From Acidobacteriota bacterium (GTDB taxonomy: Bacteria > Acidobacteriota > Holophagae > Acanthopleuribacterales > Acanthopleuribacteraceae): a stretch of 64,000 nucleotides of DNA. A model generated the notes under the pieces. It saw only the letters and a list, made by a program, of their open reading frames with translations, did not search any database and was not told the DNA's origin. Each line of letters starts with the position of its first letter. Position 1 is the first letter of the stretch. A program made the position numbers and the translations under genes. The stretch spans positions 1 through 64,000 of the forward strand of contig JASJCB010000014.1 of NCBI GenBank assembly GCA_030066195.1. Reading direction: 5' to 3'. Shown here piece after piece: positions 55,891 to 64,000 of the stretch.

Positions 55891-58800
55891 TCAACTGAGG
55901 GCTTTTTCGATGGCGAGCGCAATCGCATCAATGATTTTTTTAGTCTCGATAGGATCGAATTCAGGTTTAGCGGCACCAAATTCAGCCGCGAAAACACCAT
56001 AATCAACTTGAAGAATAGGTAAATGCAGGTGACCGGTTGGCAAGTTGGGATTGTGACGGGCCCGCAATCTGGACACTCGGTAGAAAATCTCATTTGAAAC
56101 AAAGGCGCCACCGGAACCCTTCCTAGCTTCAATTTCACCCTCGGCGGGTGTCGTACCGAGATCTAATTCGGCCGGCGTCAAGCCCGTGAAGTTTCCATGG
56201 TCCGAGTGACCGCTGTTCTCGATTGGCAGATTGCCTCCGAGATATTTATCCTCGTATTTAACTGTCTTTTCTTTCGGCCCGGAGCGGTCCACATATTCGA
56301 AGCTATTGTCGTAGTGAATATCTCGCGTCCCAAGTTCATTGGTAGCCGCGACCATTTTCGTAACGGGCAGGCTGGTTTCATAAAACTCCTTCCCATTCAG
56401 GGCATCGGGGAACTCAAAAGCCGGAGGGCCGGCCGGCGGCATGTTTTCATTATCTTTGGTTCCGTCGCGATACCTTGAGGCGAAGCGCTCCAATTGGAAG
56501 TGATCCCTTGAGCCCAGACTGAGGGTAATGATCAAGTCTACCTCCTGGTAATTTGGATGCGCACTATCGATAAACCGCGAGAAAAAATCCTCAACAACGC
56601 CACTACCGTCCCCGTTTTGTTCGAAATCCCGATAACGTGTTGGGAAGACAGCCGATTGAACCAGTGCGGATCCATTGAGAAGTGTTAATTCATAGCCGTG
56701 AAGAGCCAGGACAGCCGCCCCGGACGGATTACTTTTAAGAGGATTGTTACCTGAAATTGCAAAGGGGTCGAAACCTGTCAGCAGAACCCTTTTGATGCTT
56801 CTATTCGCCGGAAAAACAACAGAAAAATAGCCTCGCGACTTTTCCTCGAAGGACCGCACCAGTCTATTGCGATCACTTAACGCGTGTAGGAGTTCAGGGT
56901 GGCTTTTCAAGGACACGATCATTTCAAGTCGAGCCCAATAAAGTAGCCGGTCATCCGGATATAGGAAATCGGCAGACCGACAAAGTTCTCGGGCTCGTTC
57001 GAGGATTTTGGGGGCAAAAAGATCGATCTCTGCCTGAAGGTCGGAGACGGTTGTTAATGGTTCGATTCTCTCCTTAAAACCCTTTACCAGGTTTGGCACT
57101 GGATCATAGCTTCCGGTTAGGTTTTCAAAATCTCTGGGGAGTATATAATCTTTGACTTGTTTCTCCGGCCCGGAGATTTGTCCGCTGACGCCTTGTTTCT
57201 TCGGAGTTGTATATTTGGCAACTATTTCGCTTTGATTGGTTTGGGGAAGGTATCTGACTTCCGCAACTTCATAGGTTCCATCGTTCGCCGTACTAAACGA
57301 AACTTGAACTCTGGTTCCGGGAAGCATCTCACGAGAAACATCGCCTTGGACTAAAAATGCTTTTGAGACGGGATCAGCACCCCAAAGTGTCTGTTTCCAT
57401 TGGACAGTGCGAAGCGCTCTGCTTTCCTCTCCATTTCTGATGTAATAAGGGGGCAACGGCTCCCCGGAAGAAAACAGGTCCGAAAATAAAAAGAGCTGAT
57501 CGACGGTATAAACCACGATATCGTCGGAGGGATACTCCGTGCTATATTTACCGTCCGCTTTAAAGCCTTGAACACCAACCTTGTACTTGCGATAACTTTG
57601 GCCGTTTTGGTCGGAAAAAACAGAAGAGGGATCACTAGGGTTCCCGAAAGTAATCTCTTTTAGGGCCAAATAACGTGGGTATTCATCACTGAGAACGGCC
57701 AACGCATCCAGTTTCTGCAGCTCCGAATTATCAAGGCCCAGCAGGAGCATATGGTTAAGGGGGCGAGGTTTTTCGCCACCCTCAAAAAAGCGAAGCGTGG
57801 TGATGTCGCCATCATTGGTTTCGAGAATATCAAAACCCAAAACGTAACCGCTGAATAGAAGGGCCTCCTCAAAAAAAGTGCCTCTTTTGGAAATCCCTCC
57901 ACTGATCCCATTTTTGGGAGTAAATGAGGCATCACCGGTGCTGAAACTTTCTACTGCCGCGGCGTAGAAAAGCACGCGTTCCCGTTGCGTGCCGCTGAGA
58001 TCGGCACCGGATTGGAAGGCAACACCCCGGTTGACCATCTGGCTAAACCCCAGCTTCGAGCCATCCAGGAACATCTTGTCCTGCACGCTCAGCCAGGAGA
58101 TGGGGTGAACACCCGCCCAAAGGGGTTCGATGTCGATGGGCCCGAACAGATTGTCCAGATAGGTTTCGTTGGGAAGTACTTCGGCCGGGAAGGTATTGGC
58201 GGCATCGTGTTGCAAACCGAAGTGCAGCTTGATCAACCAGGCAGAGTTCACTTTTTGCCCGGCCAGGTCGTGATAGGGATGGGAAAAGCCGATCTCGAGC
58301 GTTTGCGTCTGCGACTTATCGTGCAATTCGTCATCGGCAATGAAGCGGCCTTGGGTGGCCGGGGTCAGTAACTTACCGTGCTCCACATAAACGATGGGCT
58401 TGAGATTATAGGTTTTGTTCAAACGCAGGTAGATCTCGCCGTGATCGTCGCCGGTGGTTACCGGCGCCGCGCGGTTGTCCAGGGTAATGATCGGCCAATG
58501 TGTTCCATAGGTGCTGTCGGTAAGACTGCCGGAGGTATTGCCGATTTGCAGGTCCCTGCCGCTGTCCGTATATTGGGTGAAGAAGTTATAGCTGTTGCCG
58601 ACCTCATTGCGAATATCCACGTAGACCCTGTTCCCGGTATGGAATTTTGAAATGACCTGATCGTAAATAGCCGCGCCGGTCAGCCTGGTTTTCCCCCCGG
58701 AACCATCGTCTATCTGCAGCCATCCCTTGTCGGTACGATGCATGCCGAAAAAGACCGCCGGATCGATGTAGTTCAGGATTTCCTCGCGCTTAAGGCGTTT

Positions 58801-61800
58801 CTGGAAGGGGGTGGCGCCGGGAGGCTCGGTCATGTCGATCACATGCGAAGCCTTGCGCACATAGGTCAGATCGGGTTGAAAGCTGCCGCCTTCTTCCAAA
58901 ATGATTTCGAAACCGAAGGCCTTGTTCCCCGTGGTGCGAAAGGCGCCCAAATTGGTCCCTCGGGCCACATAGGGCAGTTGCAGATCCTCGTCCGGGTCCC
59001 GGCTCTCGCGAAAAAAGAAACCGTCCAATACATCGGTACCGGTTTGTCCATCCGGGTCGTAACCAAGGGCCTTGCTGCTGAAGATCCCGCCCGGGTTTTG
59101 CTGATTGTGCAAAGCCCATAGCTTGGTGATAAAAGGCGAAGCATTGTTCTCGCCCCGAACCAGCTTTTCATTATTGCTGCCGGTTCCTTTGAGAAAATCG
59201 GATAGCTTCAAGCCGCGATAGATGAAGTATTTGACCGGGGTAAAACCCAGCATGGCCTGCTTGAAGGGTTTGAGAACCAGATTGACCCGATTTGTTTTTT
59301 GGCCGGTATCGTCTTCGGCCCGTTGCACCAAAACAATGCCGTCCACCACGGCATAGGCGTCGGCAGAACCCGAGGCCGTGAAGAGACTGGTCACCCGATA
59401 GCGGTTTTGCTCGCTGAGGGGATCGGCGCTGTCGCTAACGGGGCCGTATGCTTGTTCGGGTGTCTGGTTCTTCAAAGCAGCCGGATCGGTAAAAAAATGG
59501 GAACGCGGCGTCAGGTCGATGCCCGCACCGCCGGGACGTCCGCCGACCTGTGCCTGTTCCACCACCGGAACGGTTCGTTCTTCGGTGGCAAGCACGATGT
59601 CCGGATTGACGATGGAGTAAAGCTTGGGCCTGAGCACGATGGTCTTGTGCTGCCGGGATACGTTCAGCGTGACCGCGAAAGTCACCGCCACCTGCTCGCC
59701 CGTTGCGGGTGTCGTGGAATGACGCAAGGTGGGCGCGGTTACCGAAAGCCAGTTGGGCGCACCGCCCGCCATGGCCCAGGCCGTGCCGTCGAACTTGAAG
59801 ATCTTCTTTCCGGTTTGGCCGGTGTCCATGGACATTTCGCATTCCAGTTCCAGTGACTCGACGGCGAAACTGCCCGCGTCCACCATCACGTCCACATGGA
59901 TGGGTTCCGTAACCACGGTACCGAAGCTGTCCACCTCGATGAAGGGCTTGATCTCGCCCGTGCCGTCCGGTTTGAGAAATTGGAAACGGGCGAAGACGAA
60001 CTCCCGGTAGGTGAAGTTGTTGTTTTTCTCTGGGATTTCACCGGTCAACTCGCCGTCGTGCGGTGTTATCTCGCCTAATAGGAAGAAACGCATGGGGCGC
60101 GGCGGCGGCGCGGAGCCGTAACCGTAACGGGCGGGTCTGTTATCGGCGGGCCACTCTAAATGGAAAACCTTATTGACCTTGGGCAGCAGTCCGTCGATGT
60201 GGTGCTGAGTGGGTTGACCACTAGGAACGTCTCGTTTGAGCAAGAGGGTGCCCGGTTGATCGCTACTCAGCTTGAACGGTATCAACGGGTTGTCTTCGAT
60301 ATAGTGGTCGATACTGATGAAACGGTGGTTATGGGGACGGCACTTGATGACCCAGGTATCTCCCGTCAAATGGCCGGAGGTCATGCCAAATTGTATCTTC
60401 ACCCCGTGAGACAAAGCCTGTTCGGCGCCGTTAATTGTCACGGGAGGAGAAGCCGCACCAGCGTCTTTGCTCCAAATAAAACTGCCCGATCCCGTTGGGG
60501 AATGAATGCGCACCGAGAAAAAAGCAGGGTCCGTGCCGTTGTATTCCGAGGTGACTACCAAATCATCGGTGCCTTCTCCGTAAAAGTGTTTGATCGGCAG
60601 ACCGTTGCTCTTGCAAATGAGGATGCGGGCCTGGGCTACCGGAGCCGGTTGTTCGAAGGTCGTAGGTTGGTACGCGGATTTGACAAATGAAGGTTTGCTG
60701 CCCCGATTGAACACCCGGAGGTGTGCATAGATGGGGACAGGAGGCGTTACCCGCACCGTCCACTTATCGCCCACCTTATGACCCGTGACCGCGCCAAAGC
60801 CGATGTTCAAGCGGCTGCCGATGGACATTTCACCTGAAAGAATATCGATGGTTTCAGGAGCGCCCCCGGAAAAAGACCAGGTAATTTTGTTACCAGGGTG
60901 CGTCACTTCAAATAAAAACTCCCCGGCCGGCCCATTATAGCGCCCATGTACGCTGAGATCGTTTACCCCGGAGCCATTGAAAACAGGGTCACCGATGTTG
61001 CCGCGAGGTGTTTCATGGGGGCCGTTATAGGCATAGCCCAAAACGGGGGCAGCCGGTGTGGGAACATCGTTGGTCAGCCAAAGATCAGGACTGTGTACCG
61101 GTTGCACCGATGTATTGGTTTTCCCATCATCTCCGATAAAATTGCGGAGCATCAGGTCGCGCTCATCATGGGTGTACTCAATCGCCGCTTTGACCGCCCG
61201 GTAGGCATCTACGCGGCCATAGCCGAAACCGTTGTTGTAAAAAGCGATTCGGCCGCCGGAAAGGTGAATTATTCCCTCGGCTTTGTTGGGGGAATGGCTG
61301 AACCGTAGCGGGTCGATGGTCAATTCGTTGCCGTTGACTTTTTGGATGACGCGAACCTCGGTGCCGAGTTTTTGGACAATCCGGTCCTTGGGATGATCGG
61401 CCTTGAGCTTGGCGCCAAGCTCAAGGGTGTTGCCGTTTCTATGCTTTATCTCCATCAAAGCTTCACGTTGACTGCTGTGGATACTGACAAATGTCCCGGC
61501 TGTTTGTGGGGGAAAAGGCGTACTTGCATCCGGGTTGCTGATCGTGAATGCAACCCAATCAGTAAGTTTTTTGAGGGAATCGGTTTCTTGTGAAATCCCC
61601 GTGATTTGTACACGCGTGCCGCCTATGTCCAGCATATCCCCAACCTCAAAACCGTCCACGCTTTGTACAACAATTCGTTGACTGCCAGGGGCCGGGATTG
61701 CCTTGGTAATAAACGTCTCCGCCGTTTTTCCGATGATGATCCAATCGCCTCCCCCAAACTCAGATGCGGAATCCAAGGTGATGACATCACTACCCTTCAC

Positions 61801-63957
61801 CGCATCAACGGCAAGTTTGGACTCCGCGCCGATCAGGATGGCTTGTCTCTTCTTGAAATTCCTTGCGTCATCTACCACAATCCGGGTCTGTCCTGCTGCC
61901 AGCGGTAGGATGGTATGGGTGAAGGGACCTTGCAGATCAAGTAGACCATGGTTTGTAACCAGATCGTTTTGAGCGGCGTCTTGCCACTTTCTCACGCCGG
62001 ATGGTCCGCGGTGTTTCGGGTTGATGGGGACAGCCGTTTCCCGCAAGATTTGCCGAACTTCAATCCAGGTGAGCGCCGGTTTGGCGGATAACACCAAGGC
62101 GGCAACACCGGAAACCAGAGGCGTAGCCGCAGAGGTACCGCCAAAATCATCGATATGATCGGGTTGACCCGAAATGTTTCCGGCGCCAACAAAACCAGCC
62201 GTGATTACCCCGTAGAAGTTGGGGTCGTTTGGATTGGCCGCCGGCATGTGTTGTAGCGGGATGGTTGAATGGGACGGGGCGCAAAAATCGATCGCGGGAT
62301 CGAGACCGCGGGCATAGTTGCTGCCGGGCATGCTGTTTTCCAAGCCACGGTGATCGAGAGTTGATCCTGCCACAATCATTATATTCAGGTCATTGCCCCA
62401 CTTGGCATCCATCCTGGTATCCCGTCCAGCGTTGCCGGCGGCTGCAAAAACCAGTACCCCGCGGCGATGACGCCCAAAGTGGGTCAAACGGCTTGCCCAC
62501 TGCCTGAAGGAATTGAATAAAAAGGAACCACGTTGGGTATGGCTGCAATTGATAATATGAGCTCCGGGACCAGGGTTCCCCATTTGTCCGAACGGTGTTG
62601 GGAATGGGGGCAAGGAAATGATGGGCGTATAGGCACTTTCGTGCCATTCCGGTTGCAACCCGCCGGTAAACTGAAGCGCGTCGATCACAACCTCGTCATT
62701 ATTCAAGGTTCCAAGAATGGAAAGGACGCGAACATTTGGCGCCACACCGGCCACGCCCGTTATCCCGTCTGCCTGAGCCGCGGCCAGCGCGGTAACCGCC
62801 GTACCATGGGGGTTCCGTGTATCCGTGTTGCCCGGTTCTTGGGGCTCATCGGCAATCGACCCCTTATCGAAATCATGCATAAAATAAATCTTGTTGTTTT
62901 TGTTACCAAGGAAGGCCGACAAATCGCCGCCGCTTACCGTGCCTTGGAATTCCGGGTGGATGGGAACGCCTGACGGGGCTTGAATGCCCGAGTCGTGAAG
63001 GGCCAGCAAAACATCAGCAGAACCAAATTGAATTTGTAGCTTACAGGCTTTTAGAGCGCCCCATGCTTCCGGCACCCGCATCAGTTCCAAATACCACTGC
63101 TGCTTAAAAAGTGCATCGTTGGGCTGTATTCGCGCGGCTGCGCCCACTGAACTGAGCCATGTGTTCGTCTTGTGAAATTGCAGCGCGGCTTCCATGGCCC
63201 AATCTTGGGCTGCAAGCTTCCGGTAGACTGCCCCAACGTCGTCCAAATTTCTCCTGAAATCAAGCACCGCAGTTCGACCGCGAATGTTGATGACACCCAA
63301 TGGGAACGGTATGATCAGGCGCTGTAGTTCTTCGACCGAAATCTTTTCTCGTAAACTGACAAGAATACGCGCGGGAAACAAAACCTCACCCACGCCCATG
63401 CGAATACCGTCTCGCAACACCTGAACACCGGATAAATCCGCCAGTTCTTCTTCCAAGCCGGCGCTCGAGTCCGTACCGTCCCGCCTGCGGCGCACCATCC
63501 GGGTCAACAGCCGGGGGCCATCCAATTCCCCTTCATCGAATTTCAAACCCCGCTTACCGGCACGCTTCAGCAGGGATCGACGATCCGCTTCCGTCAGCCG
63601 CCTGCCGATCAGCAAACCTACCGCCCGAGGCTCCGGTACATAGGGCATCTTGCGCTCGCCCAACATCCAATAGGGGGTACCCTCTTTGGCCAGCACGAAC
63701 TCGCCGGAATAACCCGCCGCGCAAAAAGTCACCGCCCGTTCCTGGCTTTCCAGGCCCGACGCGCTGACCCGCAGCACATACTCCCCCCGCCGGAACTCGG
63801 GCATCCTCAAAAAATAGGTGCCCAGGTCTTTGTCGTAACGCCCGCGCAGGCGGGTGAAGATTCCCGCTTGCGCCGGCTTCACATGAAAAACCGCGCGAGA
63901 TAGAGGGCGTCCCTGCAGGTTGAGGACCCGCAATTGAATAAGAGAATAAATTGACAT
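55891..63957 (-). CDS. Giant S8 subtilase with C-terminal pyroglutamyl-peptidase-like (C15) domain
   Basis: 2688 residues, ATG 63957 behind GGTGAG (a GTG four codons earlier is possible). No signal peptide. Order: Ig-like start (1-90), subtilase prodomain (about 190-300, ending in QQWYLELMRVPEAWG), then S8 catalytic domain with Asp322 (ALHDSGI), His384 (NPHGTAV), Asn509 (AAGNAGRD) and Ser609 (GGTSAATPLVSG). About 1700 beta-rich residues of unknown type follow. A C15-like domain (2389-2688) has VLLTGFDPF, Glu2490 in LERFAS, and His2644 in GHLHLP. Its nucleophile position is Ser2621 (GGAFVSNEIFY) instead of Cys. First gene of the giant operon; its promoter is outside the window. Confidence 0.85.
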   Translation of the reverse strand: MSIYSLIQLRVLNLQGRPLSRAVFHVKPAQAGIFTRLRGRYDKDLGTYFLRMPEFRRGEYVLRVSASGLESQERAVTFCAAGYSGEFVLAKEGTPYWMLGERKMPYVPEPRAVGLLIGRRLTEADRRSLLKRAGKRGLKFDEGELDGPRLLTRMVRRRRDGTDSSAGLEEELADLSGVQVLRDGIRMGVGEVLFPARILVSLREKISVEELQRLIIPFPLGVINIRGRTAVLDFRRNLDDVGAVYRKLAAQDWAMEAALQFHKTNTWLSSVGAAARIQPNDALFKQQWYLELMRVPEAWGALKACKLQIQFGSADVLLALHDSGIQAPSGVPIHPEFQGTVSGGDLSAFLGNKNNKIYFMHDFDKGSIADEPQEPGNTDTRNPHGTAVTALAAAQADGITGVAGVAPNVRVLSILGTLNNDEVVIDALQFTGGLQPEWHESAYTPIISLPPFPTPFGQMGNPGPGAHIINCSHTQRGSFLFNSFRQWASRLTHFGRHRRGVLVFAAAGNAGRDTRMDAKWGNDLNIMIVAGSTLDHRGLENSMPGSNYARGLDPAIDFCAPSHSTIPLQHMPAANPNDPNFYGVITAGFVGAGNISGQPDHIDDFGGTSAATPLVSGVAALVLSAKPALTWIEVRQILRETAVPINPKHRGPSGVRKWQDAAQNDLVTNHGLLDLQGPFTHTILPLAAGQTRIVVDDARNFKKRQAILIGAESKLAVDAVKGSDVITLDSASEFGGGDWIIIGKTAETFITKAIPAPGSQRIVVQSVDGFEVGDMLDIGGTRVQITGISQETDSLKKLTDWVAFTISNPDASTPFPPQTAGTFVSIHSSQREALMEIKHRNGNTLELGAKLKADHPKDRIVQKLGTEVRVIQKVNGNELTIDPLRFSHSPNKAEGIIHLSGGRIAFYNNGFGYGRVDAYRAVKAAIEYTHDERDLMLRNFIGDDGKTNTSVQPVHSPDLWLTNDVPTPAAPVLGYAYNGPHETPRGNIGDPVFNGSGVNDLSVHGRYNGPAGEFLFEVTHPGNKITWSFSGGAPETIDILSGEMSIGSRLNIGFGAVTGHKVGDKWTVRVTPPVPIYAHLRVFNRGSKPSFVKSAYQPTTFEQPAPVAQARILICKSNGLPIKHFYGEGTDDLVVTSEYNGTDPAFFSVRIHSPTGSGSFIWSKDAGAASPPVTINGAEQALSHGVKIQFGMTSGHLTGDTWVIKCRPHNHRFISIDHYIEDNPLIPFKLSSDQPGTLLLKRDVPSGQPTQHHIDGLLPKVNKVFHLEWPADNRPARYGYGSAPPPRPMRFFLLGEITPHDGELTGEIPEKNNNFTYREFVFARFQFLKPDGTGEIKPFIEVDSFGTVVTEPIHVDVMVDAGSFAVESLELECEMSMDTGQTGKKIFKFDGTAWAMAGGAPNWLSVTAPTLRHSTTPATGEQVAVTFAVTLNVSRQHKTIVLRPKLYSIVNPDIVLATEERTVPVVEQAQVGGRPGGAGIDLTPRSHFFTDPAALKNQTPEQAYGPVSDSADPLSEQNRYRVTSLFTASGSADAYAVVDGIVLVQRAEDDTGQKTNRVNLVLKPFKQAMLGFTPVKYFIYRGLKLSDFLKGTGSNNEKLVRGENNASPFITKLWALHNQQNPGGIFSSKALGYDPDGQTGTDVLDGFFFRESRDPDEDLQLPYVARGTNLGAFRTTGNKAFGFEIILEEGGSFQPDLTYVRKASHVIDMTEPPGATPFQKRLKREEILNYIDPAVFFGMHRTDKGWLQIDDGSGGKTRLTGAAIYDQVISKFHTGNRVYVDIRNEVGNSYNFFTQYTDSGRDLQIGNTSGSLTDSTYGTHWPIITLDNRAAPVTTGDDHGEIYLRLNKTYNLKPIVYVEHGKLLTPATQGRFIADDELHDKSQTQTLEIGFSHPYHDLAGQKVNSAWLIKLHFGLQHDAANTFPAEVLPNETYLDNLFGPIDIEPLWAGVHPISWLSVQDKMFLDGSKLGFSQMVNRGVAFQSGADLSGTQRERVLFYAAAVESFSTGDASFTPKNGISGGISKRGTFFEEALLFSGYVLGFDILETNDGDITTLRFFEGGEKPRPLNHMLLLGLDNSELQKLDALAVLSDEYPRYLALKEITFGNPSDPSSVFSDQNGQSYRKYKVGVQGFKADGKYSTEYPSDDIVVYTVDQLFLFSDLFSSGEPLPPYYIRNGEESRALRTVQWKQTLWGADPVSKAFLVQGDVSREMLPGTRVQVSFSTANDGTYEVAEVRYLPQTNQSEIVAKYTTPKKQGVSGQISGPEKQVKDYILPRDFENLTGSYDPVPNLVKGFKERIEPLTTVSDLQAEIDLFAPKILERARELCRSADFLYPDDRLLYWARLEMIVSLKSHPELLHALSDRNRLVRSFEEKSRGYFSVVFPANRSIKRVLLTGFDPFAISGNNPLKSNPSGAAVLALHGYELTLLNGSALVQSAVFPTRYRDFEQNGDGSGVVEDFFSRFIDSAHPNYQEVDLIITLSLGSRDHFQLERFASRYRDGTKDNENMPPAGPPAFEFPDALNGKEFYETSLPVTKMVAATNELGTRDIHYDNSFEYVDRSGPKEKTVKYEDKYLGGNLPIENSGHSDHGNFTGLTPAELDLGTTPAEGEIEARKGSGGAFVSNEIFYRVSRLRARHNPNLPTGHLHLPILQVDYGVFAAEFGAAKPEFDPIETKKIIDAIALAIEKALS

Positions 63958-64000
63958 AGCTCTCACCAAATAATACTGAGGCTGCCAAAGAAAACGATCC

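Noticed and set aside
63554..63988. 144-codon minus-strand frame at the right edge
   Set aside because: It overlaps the S8 gene's N-terminus in another frame and has no family resemblance; the S8 prodomain frame is the real one.

Overview
The window looks like a chromosomal segment of a GC-rich, Gram-negative, large-genome environmental bacterium. The most likely lineage is Acidobacteriota (Holophagae or Acanthopleuribacter-like), with Planctomycetota-like or other deep lineages as alternatives. This is inferred from: a complete Bat (aerotolerance) operon; membrane Ser/Thr kinases with TPR or Cache modules beside a TIGR02999-type ECF sigma factor; a DWG-type kinase; a secreted beta-propeller remnant; giant leaderless exported-looking proteins; and frequent GTG/TTG starts with overlapping genes. 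No rRNA, tRNA, CRISPR array, prophage or intact insertion sequence was recognised.

Layout. 1-194: 5' end of a BatA-like gene, minus strand. 492-1541: ATP-grasp enzyme. 1745-4251: 4-hydroxyphenylpyruvate dioxygenase family gene coupled to a GlcD-type flavin oxidase. 4451-12472: eight-gene Bat operon (moxR, DUF58, membrane protein, batA, batB, polyglutamine batC, batD, batE). 12925-15186: DsbD-like thiol reductase. 15324-17309: Ogt and an Ada-AlkA fusion for alkylation repair. 17548-18582: secreted protein with acidic 12-residue repeats and a double hairpin terminator. 19402-25396: two membrane Ser/Thr kinases flanking an ECF sigma factor. 25416-26144: an SDR-fold protein with the exact motifs of halohydrin dehalogenases. 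26145-27283: non-coding DNA with degenerate repeats and a long inverted repeat.

27284-35368 is a defence-like island read entirely on the minus strand. Its genes are a PtuA-like OLD/ABC ATPase fused to an N-terminal STAND-like AAA domain, a PtuB-like HNH nuclease, a NACHT-LRR protein, and an Rpn-type PD-(D/E)XK nuclease followed by a duplicated C-terminal fragment. The fused Septu-like pair beside a bacterial NLR is my main candidate for an under-described system.

35568-36545: beta-propeller gene interrupted by one amber codon. 36747-40386: two ABC ATPase/permease pairs in one operon. 40448-41978: metX and a small unknown gene. 42231-43472: CCA-adding enzyme/poly(A) polymerase family. 43494-44900: GCS2-type glutamate-cysteine ligase. 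44948-63957: an operon of three giant genes (about 2688, 2019 and 1623 codons) without visible signal peptides. Its first protein joins a complete S8 subtilase to a C-terminal pyroglutamyl-peptidase (C15) fold whose nucleophile Cys is Ser; its third carries jelly-roll and fibronectin-like modules. It is the second strong candidate for something undescribed.
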